Source of the DNA: T1Sed10-7 sp047921175
GTDB taxonomy: Bacteria; Actinomycetota; Nitriliruptoria; Nitriliruptorales; Nitriliruptoraceae
Direction of reading: 5' to 3'
Assembly (NCBI GenBank): GCA_047921175.1
Contig: JBLRWQ010000035.1
Location: 1 to 29,939 of the forward strand
DNA length: 29,939 nt
Shown here: positions 1 through 8,062 of the stretch, piece after piece
How the letters are laid out: each line of letters begins with the position of its first letter
How positions within the stretch are numbered: the stretch's first letter is position 1
Notes under the pieces: model-generated
What the model was told of the DNA's origin: nothing
What the model saw: only the letters and a program-made list of their open reading frames with translations
Database searches by the model: none
Position numbers and translations under genes: made by a program

Positions 1-60
1 CTCGATGCGTGGGTACGGCGTGCCAGCGGCACCTGAGGTGGCGGTGGACCGGCGGCGCGG

Positions 61-87
61 GCCCCGCCCGGCGGTGCGGGCCGGGGC
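61..87 (-). terminator. Hairpin terminator after the GerMN lipoprotein gene
   Basis: An inverted repeat pairs GCCCCG (61-66) with CGGGGC (82-87) and CCC (67-69) with GGG (78-80), leaving one bulged C and an 8-base loop. It lies directly behind the TAG stop (92-90) of the minus-strand lipoprotein gene. There is no T tract, which is common in high-GC actinobacteria. Position and stem strength support a terminator; this was not folded computationally. Confidence 0.5.
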
Positions 88-89
88 GG

Positions 90-1124
90 CTACGGCACGT
101 ACTGCTCCTCGATGCGGGTGACGACGCCGCCCTCCACGGTGAGCCAGAAGGGGTTGTAGGACACCAGGTCGTGGTCGGAGGGCTCCGACGTCAGGTCGTC
201 GAGCAGCGTCTCCCAGGAGCTCACGACCGCTGCGGGATCCGCATCGAGGTGGATCAGGGTCACCTCGACGTCGGCCGCCGCAAGCAGGGTGCGGAGCCGC
301 GGGTTCACGTTGCGGATGTAGAAGTCGTTCGGCGGTCCGTCGGGGTCGTCGGGGTGGTCCTCGGCGTAGGCGATGCGTGCCTCCTCGCCGGTCAGGAACT
401 GGATCACGTCCACCGTGAGTGACCGGCCGGGGAGATCCGCGGCGTGCAGCAGCACCGCGTGCCGGCCGTCGGCCAGGTCCGTGGGCCGTGCCGCGTCGGG
501 CTCGCCGGGCTCGTCCGCGTCGCTAGACCGCTCGGGAACGCCTCCCGGGGGCCCGAGCTGGAGCCACTCGTAGAACGCGTCCTGGTCGCCCTCGATCGCG
601 TACCGCACCGGCGGGGCCACCCCCTCGGCGACCCCGAGCACGGTCCGGTCGAGCTGCGCGAGCAGCGCCGAGGAGCCGCACGAGGTCGAGGCGTTCGGGA
701 TGATCTCTCGCAGGTCACCGAACCGGACGATGACGGTCCCGCTGACCACGTCCACCGACCGGAGCATGCCGGCGGTCTCGTCCGAGAACCAGCTCCAGTA
801 GCCCTGCGACAGCTCGTCGTCGGTCGGGCCGGCCAGCAGCGCCTCCAGGGCGCCGGTCAGGGGGTCGTCCGCCGGAACCTGTCTGGGGACCGGGTAGACG
901 TCGGTGCAGGGGTCGCCGAAGCGGTCGTTCGTCAGGTGGATCCAGACCTGCACCGTGTCCGGTCCGGGGGCGGGCTCGGGGTCGACCTCGTCATCCGGAT
1001 CGGGGGCCGGGACCGGCTCGGCCCCACCGTCGTCCGGGTCATCGGGGATGTCGTCCGCCGGCGCGGCGCAGCCGGCGAGCAGGCCGAGCACCAGGCCGAG
1101 CACGAGCCAGCGACGGGCACCCAT
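90..1124 (-). CDS. GerMN-domain lipoprotein
   Basis: This encodes a 344-aa exported lipoprotein. The first 19 residues form a signal peptide with a short Arg-containing head, a Leu/Val/Gly core and a lipobox ending LAGC (Cys19). An Asp/Pro-rich spacer covers residues about 20-56. A GerMN-type domain spans about 57-185, with the typical LTGALEALLAGPT stretch near residue 89. The C-terminal part (about 215-344) is less conserved, rich in acidic residues and ends in a short hydrophobic beta-like segment. GerMN domains occur in spore germination protein GerM and in envelope lipoproteins of non-sporulating actinobacteria; the molecular role here is unknown. I chose the ATG at 1124 over an in-frame start at 1220 because GGAGGTGG lies about 8 nt upstream and the signal peptide starts there. 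It appears to be a single-gene unit. Confidence 0.8.
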   Translation of the reverse strand: MGARRWLVLGLVLGLLAGCAAPADDIPDDPDDGGAEPVPAPDPDDEVDPEPAPGPDTVQVWIHLTNDRFGDPCTDVYPVPRQVPADDPLTGALEALLAGPTDDELSQGYWSWFSDETAGMLRSVDVVSGTVIVRFGDLREIIPNASTSCGSSALLAQLDRTVLGVAEGVAPPVRYAIEGDQDAFYEWLQLGPPGGVPERSSDADEPGEPDAARPTDLADGRHAVLLHAADLPGRSLTVDVIQFLTGEEARIAYAEDHPDDPDGPPNDFYIRNVNPRLRTLLAAADVEVTLIHLDADPAAVVSSWETLLDDLTSEPSDHDLVSYNPFWLTVEGGVVTRIEEQYVP

Positions 1125-1359
1125 GGCGACCACCTCCGGGACAGCAGGCCCGACGCCCGCCTGCGGTCTCGCCGTCCGGTCGGGACCGGGAACGACGGGC
1201 CCAGCCGTCCCGCTCAGCATGCGGGTCGGCCTCGGGGTAGCGCTAGTGACGATGGACCCGAGCCACGCTCGAGGCTGCCGGCAGGCTGACCGAGGTGGTC
1301 GGGAACCCGGACCGATCCCGCTCGAGGCGGCGATGGGCTACGACGAGGAGTAGGCCGGC

Positions 1360-3084
1360 TCAGGCGTCCACCACGGGCAGGCGCAGCGCCGCCGGGGCGT
1401 CGGCGGGCACGACCGGCGCGGTCGGTGGCACGGGGGCGATGCGTTGGTAGCGCCCGCCCGGCGCCGGGCGGGGGTCCGGCCCGCCCCGGTTCGGCCACAA
1501 CGACATCGCCCGTTCCGTCATCGCCGTGATCGTCAGCGACGGGTTCACGCCGAGGTTGGCGGTGATCGTGGACCCGTCGCAGATGTGGAGCCCCGGCTCG
1601 CCGTGCACCCGGTGGTAGGGGTCGACCACGCTGCTCGCCGGGTCCTCGCCGAGCGGGCAGCCGCCGATGAAGTGCGCGGTGCTCGGGGTGTTGAGCGTCG
1701 CTTCGAAGACCGAGCCGAGCGGTTCCCCGCCGAGGTGTGCGGCGGCGTGCCGGGCGGCTTCGTTCGCGACCGGGATCCAGGTCGGGTTCGGCTCACCGTG
1801 ACCGGGCCGGGTGGTCAGCCGCCGGCCGAAGAGGCCGCGGCGGCGCACCATCCTGAGCGAGTTGTCGACGGTCTGCATCGTCAGCAGGATGATGCTGCGC
1901 TCCGACCAGCGCCGGGCCGACAGGCTGCGCAGGAACCGGACCGGGTGGCGCAGGATCGTGAGCAGGAACCGCAAGGGCCGCGGGAGGCGGCCGCCCCCGT
2001 CGACCATCAACGTCGCGACCAACGACATCGCGTTGGAGCCCTTGCCGTAGCGCACCGGCTCGATGTGGGTGTGCTCGTCCGGGTGGATCGACGAGGTGAT
2101 CGCGACCCCGGCGCTGTAGCCGACCGCACCCGAGGTCCCGGGAACGTCGTCGCGGGTCCCCGGGACCCGGTGCGCGGTGGCACCGACCAGCGCCTCGGAG
2201 TTCGTTCGCACCAGCGTGCCGAGCGCGTCGGAGAGCCCCGGCAGCCGGCCCTTCTCGCGCAGCTGGAACAGCAGCTTCTGTGTACCCAGCGCCCCCGCGG
2301 ACAGGATCACCTGCTCCGCGGTCAGCGTACGACGGTCACGTCGGACCCAGGCGCCCGGCCGCTCGTGGGTGAGCCGCCAGCCCCCGCCGGGCAGGCGCTC
2401 GAGGTCCACGACCTGCCGCTCCGCGAGGACCTCGGTGCCCGCGTGCTCGGCGAGGTAGAGGTAGTTGTGGTCGAGGGAGTTCTTGGCCTCGTGCTTGCAG
2501 CCGACCATGCAGTTGCCGCAGCGGATGCAGCCGACCCGGTCGGGGCCGGCGCCACCGAAGTACGGGTCGGCGACCCGCTCGCCGGGCTTGCCGAACCACA
2601 CCCCGACGTCCGTGGGGTGGTAGGTGTCGGCGACACCGAGGTCCTCCGCGACGGCCTTGAGCAGGCGATCCGCCGGGGTGGTGAACGGCACGGGGGTGAC
2701 CCCCAGCATCCGCTTGGCCTGGGCATAGTGCGGCAGGTACTCGGCCCGCCAGTCGTTGCCCGCCGGCCAGCGGGCGTCGTCCCAGTACGCGCCGAGGGGT
2801 TCGTACAGGGTGTTGGCGTACACCACCGAGCCGCCACCGACCGCGGCCCCGGACAGCACGAACACGTCGCGCAGCAGGGTCAGCCGCTGGAACCCGCGCA
2901 AGCCCAGGTGGGGAGCCCACAGGAACCGGCGGAGATCCCAGTTGGTGTCGGGCAGGGTGTCCTTCGTCCAGCGCTTCCCCGCCTCCAGCACGGTGACGCG
3001 GTAGCCCTTCTCCGTCAGGCGCAGCGCCGAGACGCTGCCCCCGAAGCCACTGCCGACGATCGCGATGTCCGTGTCGAAACCCAC
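1360..3084 (-). CDS. ChoD-like GMC-family FAD oxidoreductase (putative cholesterol/sterol oxidase)
   Basis: This is a 574-aa flavoprotein that closely resembles mycobacterial ChoD as I remember it (about 578 aa). The ADP-binding fold IVGSGFGGS is at about 9-17 and LEAG at 33-36. The GAAVGGGSVVYANTLY FAD loop is near 79-94, and the GMC catalytic pair is probably His471 (TAHFIGG) and Asn514 (NLGVNPS). Four cysteines at 186, 189, 192 and 196 (CxxCxxCxxxC) resemble a ferredoxin-type ligand set; ChoD has a similar run. Oxidation of a hydroxyl group on a sterol-like or other bulky alcohol is inferred. I chose GTG 3084 because GGGAGG sits about 7 nt upstream and the FAD fold then begins at the N-terminus; GTG 3171, overlapping the MFS stop, is the alternative. 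It is the last gene of the marR-MFS operon. Confidence 0.8.
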   Translation of the reverse strand: MGFDTDIAIVGSGFGGSVSALRLTEKGYRVTVLEAGKRWTKDTLPDTNWDLRRFLWAPHLGLRGFQRLTLLRDVFVLSGAAVGGGSVVYANTLYEPLGAYWDDARWPAGNDWRAEYLPHYAQAKRMLGVTPVPFTTPADRLLKAVAEDLGVADTYHPTDVGVWFGKPGERVADPYFGGAGPDRVGCIRCGNCMVGCKHEAKNSLDHNYLYLAEHAGTEVLAERQVVDLERLPGGGWRLTHERPGAWVRRDRRTLTAEQVILSAGALGTQKLLFQLREKGRLPGLSDALGTLVRTNSEALVGATAHRVPGTRDDVPGTSGAVGYSAGVAITSSIHPDEHTHIEPVRYGKGSNAMSLVATLMVDGGGRLPRPLRFLLTILRHPVRFLRSLSARRWSERSIILLTMQTVDNSLRMVRRRGLFGRRLTTRPGHGEPNPTWIPVANEAARHAAAHLGGEPLGSVFEATLNTPSTAHFIGGCPLGEDPASSVVDPYHRVHGEPGLHICDGSTITANLGVNPSLTITAMTERAMSLWPNRGGPDPRPAPGGRYQRIAPVPPTAPVVPADAPAALRLPVVDA

Positions 3085-3167
3085 CCGCGGCCCTCCCGTG
3101 CCCTCACGCGAACTATCGCACGTCGACGTCGGAGACCCGGCACCGACGGGGTCGGGCGACGGGCCGG

Positions 3168-4700
3168 TCACGCGCCGGCGGGGTCGTCCGCGTCGGCGTC
3201 GACGTGCCGGGTCTCGCGCAGCGGCCGCTCGGGCAGCGCCAGCATGAGCACGACGGCTACGAGCGCGAGCGGCACGGCCGCCAGGAAGACCATCGACACG
3301 GCGCCGGAGAACGCATCCACGACGACGTCACGGATCTCGGGCTCGAGCGCGAGGATCGTGGCCGGGCTGCCCTGCAGCGCGGCCGGGTCGATCGCCACCC
3401 CGTCGGGGAGTGCGCCGGCCAGCCGGGAGGCGAGCCCAGCGGCCATCAACGCCCCGAACACCGCGGTGCCGATCGACCCGCCGAGGGTCCGGAAGAAGCC
3501 GATCGTGGCCGTGGCCACCCCGAGGTCGGCGGCGGGTGCGTCGTTCTGCACGATCAGGACGAGGTTCTGCATGACCATGCCGAGCCCGATCCCGAGCACG
3601 GCGGTGAACGCCCCGGCCCCCAGGCGGGAGGTCGTGACGTCCATCGTGCTGAGCAGGCCGAGCCCGAGAGCCATCAGCACGGTGCCGGTGACCGGGTGGG
3701 CCTTGTACCGGCCGGTGCGGGTGATGAGCCGACCCGAGACCATCGAGGTCAGGATGAAGCCGCCCATCAGCGGCACCATCAGCAGCCCCGCCTCGGTGGC
3801 GCTCGCGCCGGTGACGAGCTGGAAGAACACCGGTAGGAACACGATCGAACCGAACATCGCCGCCCCGACCACGAAGCCGGCAGCGGTGGCCATGCTGAAG
3901 ACGCGCGACCGGAACAGCCGCAGCGGGATGATCGGCTGCGGGGTCGCGTGCTGACGCACGACGAACAGCACCGTCAGCCCCACGCCGGTGACCGCCAGCA
4001 GCAGGATCGTCGGTGACGTCCAGGCGTAGGACGAGCCGCCCCAGGCCGTGACCAGCAGCAGCGACACCACCCCCGCGACGAGCAGCGCCGCGCCGAGCAG
4101 GTCGATGCGTTGGTCGACCCGGCGGTGGGGAAGGCGCAGCACCCGGGAGGTGACCACCAGCGCGATGATCGCCACGGGCACGTTCACGAAGAAGACCCAG
4201 CGCCAGTGCACGTTGTCGACCAGGAACCCGCCGATGAGTGGGCCGGTCACGGACGCGACGCCGAAGACCGCACCGAGGTAGCCCTGGTAGCGGCCGCGCT
4301 CACGGGGGGACAGGATGTCGCCGATGATGGTCATGGCCAGCGCCATGACCCCACCACCGCCGATCCCCTGGATGCCGCGGGCCACGATCAGCATCGGCAT
4401 GTTCAGCGCGGCGCCGGACAGCAGCGACCCCACGACGAAGATGACGATCGCGGCCTGGAACACCCGCTGGCGGCCGTACACGTCCGAGATCCGGCCGAAC
4501 AGCGGCGTGGCCGCCGTCGCGGCCAGCAGGTAGGCCGTCACGATCCAGGCGATGAGATCGAGACCACCGAGCTCGCCGGCGATGGTCGGCAGCGCCGTGG
4601 CCACGATGGTCTGGTTCAGCGCCACCAGGAACATGCCGGTCATCAGCCCGGACAGGATCACCAGGATCTCGCGGTGGCTGCGCGTGAGCTGCTCGCTCAT
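3168..4700 (-). CDS. DHA2-type MFS drug/metabolite exporter (EmrB/QacA family)
   Basis: This is a 510-aa polytopic membrane protein with about 14 predicted helices, the usual size of the DHA2 family of proton-driven exporters. Visible family motifs are LNQTIVATALPTI in helix 1, motif A as GRISDVYGRQR (about 69-79), the ERGRYQG loop, and motif C as GVASVTGPLIGG (about 146-157). It is expected to expel a hydrophobic or cationic compound across the cytoplasmic membrane; the substrate cannot be read from sequence. Its ATG (4700-4698) overlaps the marR stop in an ATGA junction, so translation is probably coupled, and marR is the likely regulator. The GMC oxidoreductase follows 83 nt downstream. 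Confidence 0.88.
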   Translation of the reverse strand: MSEQLTRSHREILVILSGLMTGMFLVALNQTIVATALPTIAGELGGLDLIAWIVTAYLLAATAATPLFGRISDVYGRQRVFQAAIVIFVVGSLLSGAALNMPMLIVARGIQGIGGGGVMALAMTIIGDILSPRERGRYQGYLGAVFGVASVTGPLIGGFLVDNVHWRWVFFVNVPVAIIALVVTSRVLRLPHRRVDQRIDLLGAALLVAGVVSLLLVTAWGGSSYAWTSPTILLLAVTGVGLTVLFVVRQHATPQPIIPLRLFRSRVFSMATAAGFVVGAAMFGSIVFLPVFFQLVTGASATEAGLLMVPLMGGFILTSMVSGRLITRTGRYKAHPVTGTVLMALGLGLLSTMDVTTSRLGAGAFTAVLGIGLGMVMQNLVLIVQNDAPAADLGVATATIGFFRTLGGSIGTAVFGALMAAGLASRLAGALPDGVAIDPAALQGSPATILALEPEIRDVVVDAFSGAVSMVFLAAVPLALVAVVLMLALPERPLRETRHVDADADDPAGA

Positions 4701-5161
4701 CGCCGGGCCCGCTCGTCGGCCTCGATCGCGTCGATGAGGCCGTCGAGGCCCTGCGCCAACCGGCTGACCTCGTCCGGTTGCCAGGTTGCGAGCAGGGTCT
4801 CCAGCCGTTCCCGCCGTGCGTCACGCACCCGCTCCAGTGCCGCGCGGCCGGCCGGTGTCGGCCGGTACCGGCGTGCCCGGGCATCCTCGCTGCAGGCGGT
4901 CACCTCGACGTAGCCGTCCTCCACCAGCCGCTTTGCGTGCCGGGAGGCGGTGGAGGTGTCGAGTCCCATCGCCGCCGCCACCTCGGTCAGGCGCGGATGG
5001 TCGAGCTCGGCGATGCGTGCCAGGGTCGAGTAGGTCGCGCGCTCGAGATCGACGCCGGCACGACGCCGGGTGGCTTCGCCGGCGGTGGGCAGGAAGACGC
5101 GCCGGACCACGCGTGTCAGCGCGCGCTCCAGCTCGTCGTGTGGGTCGGGGGAGGTGGTCAC
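4697..5161 (-). CDS. MarR-family transcriptional regulator
   Basis: This encodes a 154-aa winged-helix regulator. The DNA-binding part is RLTEVAAAMGLDTSTASRHA, followed by the wing residues YVEVTACSEDARARRYRPT (roughly residues 58-105). N- and C-terminal helices suit MarR dimerisation. The first gene of a three-gene operon with an MFS exporter and a GMC oxidoreductase, it probably represses its own operon until a small ligand binds. The GTG at 5161 has no Shine-Dalgarno sequence, but a -10-like TACGGT ends 7 nt upstream of it, which suggests leaderless translation. An in-frame upstream start at 5239 would begin upstream of that promoter and is rejected. The 3' end overlaps the MFS start by 4 nt. 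Confidence 0.85.
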   Translation of the reverse strand: MTTSPDPHDELERALTRVVRRVFLPTAGEATRRRAGVDLERATYSTLARIAELDHPRLTEVAAAMGLDTSTASRHAKRLVEDGYVEVTACSEDARARRYRPTPAGRAALERVRDARRERLETLLATWQPDEVSRLAQGLDGLIDAIEADERARR

Positions 5162-5168
5162 GCGTGGG

Positions 5169-5199
5169 ACCGTACCGGTAGTTGCTTGTAGCCTGCAAC
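5169..5199 (-). promoter_or_regulatory. Candidate marR operon promoter, leaderless
   Basis: On the minus strand, -35-like TTGCAG (5199-5194) and -10-like TACGGT (5174-5169) are 18 bp apart. Transcription would begin about 7-8 nt after the -10, at or next to the GTG start at 5161. No ribosome binding site precedes that GTG, which fits a leaderless mRNA. Confidence 0.45.
5181..5199. promoter_or_regulatory. Candidate MarR operator (inverted repeat)
   Basis: GTTGCTTGTAGCCTGCAAC contains GTTGC and GCAAC arms around a 9-bp centre. It covers the -35 region and part of the spacer of the marR promoter. MarR proteins typically bind an inverted repeat of about 16-20 bp overlapping their own promoter, so autorepression is likely. 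Confidence 0.5.
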
Positions 5200-5236
5200 C
5201 TTCGTGCGGGCGAGGCGCGTCGTTGCGCGGGACGAC

Positions 5237-5273
5237 CACCGACCGGGCTGCATCGAGAGCCGCCCGGTCGGTG
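5237..5273 (-). terminator. Strong hairpin after the EF-G-like gene
   Basis: A perfect 12-bp inverted repeat, CACCGACCGGGC (5237-5248) and GCCCGGTCGGTG (5262-5273), encloses a 13-nt loop. It starts 16 nt after the minus-strand stop of the EF-G-like gene and lies upstream of the marR promoter, so it probably ends transcription and insulates marR. There is no T run. Confidence 0.65.
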
Positions 5274-5289
5274 TGTGCCGTTCGGGGGG

Positions 5290-7314
5290 TCAGGCGTGGG
5301 CGGCTTCACGCTCCTGCAGCAGCCGCTTGGCGATCTGTGCCGGGGCCTCCTCGTGGTGGCTGTAGGCCATCGTGAGCTCGCCCCGGCCGGCGCTGAGGGC
5401 CCGGTACTCGGCAGCGAAGGTGGCCAGTTCCGACTCCGGGGCCTGGGCCTTGATCAGGGTCCGGCCGTGGGACGCGGCATCGGTCCCGAGGATGCGTCCC
5501 CGGCGGCTCGACAGGTCCGCCATCACCGCACCGGTGTGCTCGTCGGGGATCGTGAGCTCCAGCGAGAGCATCGGCTCGAGCAGGACGGGATCGGCCTTGG
5601 CGACCGCGTCCCGGAAGGCCAGGATCCCGGCCATCTGGAACGCGGCATCCGAGGAGTCGACCGAGTGGTGCTTGCCGTCGACCAGGCGCACGCCGACGTC
5701 CACGACCGGGTAGCCCGCCAGCGGCCCCTCCCGCATCGCCTCACGGATGCCCTTCTCCACCGACGGGATGAACTGACGCGGGATCACGCCGCCGACGATG
5801 GCGTCCTCGAAGACGAAGGCCTCGCCGCGGTCGACCGGCGCCATCTCGATGTGGGCGACGCCGTACTGGCCGTGGCCACCGCTCTGCTTGACGTGTTTGC
5901 CGAGACCGGTGCTGCGGCCCTTGATCGTCTCCAGGTAGTTGATCGGTGCCGGCGTCAGGTGGAGTTCGACCCCGAACTTGCGCTTGAGCCGCTGGATCGT
6001 GACCTCGGCGTGGATCGGGCCCTGGAAGCTGTAGGTCCGGGTCCCGGAGGCCTGGTCGACGTCGAGCCGGATCGACGGGTCCTCCTGCATGATGCGCTGC
6101 ACGGCCGAGGAGAGCTTCTCGTCGTCCGCGGCCGAGACGGGCTCGAGGCCGACGCGGTGGTAGCCGACCGGGGCGACCGGGACGTCGAGCTCCGGGGCGC
6201 CGTCGGCGGTGAGCAGGTCGCCGGTCGCCACGTCACCGAGCTTCGCGACCGCGACCAGGTCGCCGGCCGCCACCTCGGTGACCGGCAGCTGCTCACGGCC
6301 GCGGAGCGAGAAGAGCTGGTGGAGCCGTTCCTTGTTGCTGGTGCGGCCGCAGGTGAGCTCGTCGTCGGCGTGGAGCGTCCCGGACAGCACGCGCAGCAGG
6401 TTGATGCGGCCGACGTACTGGTCGGTGAAGGTCTTGGCGACGTAGGCCACGGTCGGGCCGTCGTGGGGCAGGGGGTGCGCCGCCTCGGCAGGCGAGGGCG
6501 CCTCCTCGACCAGGAAGTGCAGCAGCAGCTCGACCCCGAGGCCGGCCGTGGCCGCCCCGCACAGCACGGGGAAGAAGCTCTTCTCGGCGATGCCGTGGGC
6601 GAACTGCTCGGCGATCTCCTGCTTCCCCGGCATCTCCCCGTCGAGGTAGGCCAGGAGCATGTCGTCGTCGATCTCCACCACCGACTCGACGAGTGCGTCG
6701 CGGTTGGCTTCGGCCTGCTCGCGGAGTGGCTCGGGGACCTCCGCCTCGATGCGCTTGCCGTCGCGGAACTCCACGGCGGTGCAGTGCAGCAGGTCGATGA
6801 TGCCGTCCACGCCGTCCGCGCCCGGCAGCGGCATGTGGACGGGTGCCACCGGCTTGCCGTACCGCTCGCGCAGGTCGTCGATGCAGTGCTGGTAGCGCGC
6901 CCGCTCCTGGTCGAACTTGTTCAGGAAGACCAGCCGGGGCAGGCCGCGTTCCTCGCAGACGCGCCAGAGCTGCTCGTCCTGGGGCTGGATGCCGACGGTC
7001 GCGTCGATCACGAACAGGGCGGCGTCCGCGGCCAGCATCGCCGGGTAGACGTCACCGAGCAGCTCCGCGCCGCCCGGGGCGTCGAGCAGGTTCAGCTTGA
7101 CGCCGGCGAACTCGAAGCTCGCGAGCGCGAGCGAGAGCGAGTGGCCGCGGTCGCGTTCCTCGGGTTCGTGGTCGACGGTCGGACAGCCGTCACCATGCGC
7201 GGTCGCGTGGCCCGAGGCGGCCAGCATGGCCTCCACCAGGGTCGACTTGCCGGTGCCGTGGTGGCCGAGGACGAGGATGTTGCGGAGCTTCTCGGTGGGG
7301 ACGCGTGCAGGCAT
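5290..7314 (-). CDS. fusA2: Elongation factor G-like GTPase (FusA2 type)
   Basis: This 674-aa translational GTPase paralogue resembles mycobacterial FusA2 more than canonical EF-G. G1 is GHHGTGKST (about 17-25), G3 is DAPGG, and G4 is NKFD. The switch I region reads RGHSLS where EF-G has RGIT. Domain IV keeps the conserved run KQSGGHGQYG, and the EF-G C-terminal domain V is present (DLSSRRGRILGT). It should bind GTP and contact ribosomes, but EF-G-like paralogues often lack standard translocase activity and their roles are poorly defined. The ATG at 7314 has no clear ribosome binding site, and no better start lies near the P-loop. It appears monocistronic and ends in a strong hairpin. The gene symbol is by resemblance only. 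Confidence 0.85.
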   Translation of the reverse strand: MPARVPTEKLRNILVLGHHGTGKSTLVEAMLAASGHATAHGDGCPTVDHEPEERDRGHSLSLALASFEFAGVKLNLLDAPGGAELLGDVYPAMLAADAALFVIDATVGIQPQDEQLWRVCEERGLPRLVFLNKFDQERARYQHCIDDLRERYGKPVAPVHMPLPGADGVDGIIDLLHCTAVEFRDGKRIEAEVPEPLREQAEANRDALVESVVEIDDDMLLAYLDGEMPGKQEIAEQFAHGIAEKSFFPVLCGAATAGLGVELLLHFLVEEAPSPAEAAHPLPHDGPTVAYVAKTFTDQYVGRINLLRVLSGTLHADDELTCGRTSNKERLHQLFSLRGREQLPVTEVAAGDLVAVAKLGDVATGDLLTADGAPELDVPVAPVGYHRVGLEPVSAADDEKLSSAVQRIMQEDPSIRLDVDQASGTRTYSFQGPIHAEVTIQRLKRKFGVELHLTPAPINYLETIKGRSTGLGKHVKQSGGHGQYGVAHIEMAPVDRGEAFVFEDAIVGGVIPRQFIPSVEKGIREAMREGPLAGYPVVDVGVRLVDGKHHSVDSSDAAFQMAGILAFRDAVAKADPVLLEPMLSLELTIPDEHTGAVMADLSSRRGRILGTDAASHGRTLIKAQAPESELATFAAEYRALSAGRGELTMAYSHHEEAPAQIAKRLLQEREAAHA

Positions 7315-7487
7315 GGGCGCGGGTCAGCCCGGGGGGCCAACGTGCGATCGGCGGTGGTGCGACCGCAGACAACGATCCCGAGCCGCGCGGCCATCCTGCC
7401 ACAGTGGATGGGGTCGCCGCCCTGCAGAAGGTCCCTTCCTCAGGGTCACTCGGCCGTAGTGCGACCGTCACCGGTGTCGGTCTGCGT

Positions 7488-7601
7488 TCAGGTCGCGGCC
7501 GGGATCACCAGCCCACCGACGATCGCCACCGCGAAGACCGAGGCCAGGAACGCCGCCAGGAGCCGTTGCTGGAAGATGCCGGACAGGATCGTCACCTCCG
7601 G
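7488..7601 (-). pseudogene. C-terminal remnant of a permease (UPF0718/ArsP-like)
   Basis: On the minus strand, from about 7601 to the stop at 7490-7488, one frame reads PEVTILSGIFQQRLLAAFLA and then a hydrophobic helix ending IPAAT. This matches the last two helices of predicted permeases of the DUF318/ArsP type as I remember them (LPEMTILxxxFxxRLLxxF). There is no room for the rest of the gene. An adjacent stretch in another frame (7632-7600, starting MVIAGMGAM) may be the preceding helix, separated by a frameshift. Identification rests on a short match. Confidence 0.4.
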
Positions 7602-7636
7602 CACGCATGGCGCCCATGCCGGCGATGACCATCGCG

Positions 7637-8042
7637 GACGCCCTGCGGGGTCACGGGGAGGGCGACCGGGTGTAGCCCGCGGATCCTGAGCGGTGTCAGC
7701 GGTCCAGGCTCGGTCAGCGCCGGGACGAGGACCCGCTCGCCTTGACGGAGCAGGGTGATGAGCGCCACGTCGAGCGCCCGCATGGTGTTGGCGACCGGGA
7801 TGACCGCCCCAGGCGGGATCCCGAGCCTGAGCTCATCGAGCTGCGGGCCGATCACGGACCCGGGCGATCATGCCGCGGCTGCGGCCGAGTGCCGTGCCCG
7901 GATCGCGCGCCGACGGTAGGTCGATGCCAGCGGGGAGGTGGCCGCTGTGCACCAGTCCGCCGATCGCCGCAGCCAGCGCAGCTGCACTCGGGTCGGTGAC
8001 CCCGAGGTCCTCCAGGGACCGACGCAGCTCGCGTGCACGCAT
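7637..8042 (-). pseudogene. Broken MocR-type (GntR / aminotransferase-like) regulator
   Basis: The frame starting at ATG 8042, with AGGGGG about 10 nt upstream, encodes a GntR-type winged helix (LPAGIDLPSARDPGTALGRS) that stops after about 70 codons at TGA near 7835. A second frame continues as PPGAVIPVANTMRALDVAL and RQGERVLVPALTEPGPLTPL. This is recognisable as the region of a fold-type I aminotransferase domain that normally reads like VvvTnGaqqALdl followed by pGDrVlvEdPtYpg. The intervening 60-100 residues and everything after about 7637 are missing. The gene is therefore shifted, internally deleted and truncated. MocR regulators usually control vitamin B6 or amine pathways. It starts 20 nt after the ZIP-fusion gene stop and may be transcribed with it. 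Confidence 0.55.
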
Positions 8043-8062
8043 CGTCGCAGACCCCCTGTGTG

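Noticed and set aside
1444..3954. 836-codon plus-strand open frame opposite the GMC and MFS genes
   Set aside because: Its composition is Arg/Pro/Ala-rich with no motif, while both minus-strand genes have clear family motifs.
7421..7436. Half-site resembling an actinobacterial DevR/DosR box (minus strand AGGGACCTTC) upstream of the EF-G-like gene
   Set aside because: Only one half matches; the second half reads TGCAGG rather than a GGCCCT/GTCCC-type half, and no DevR-type gene is nearby.
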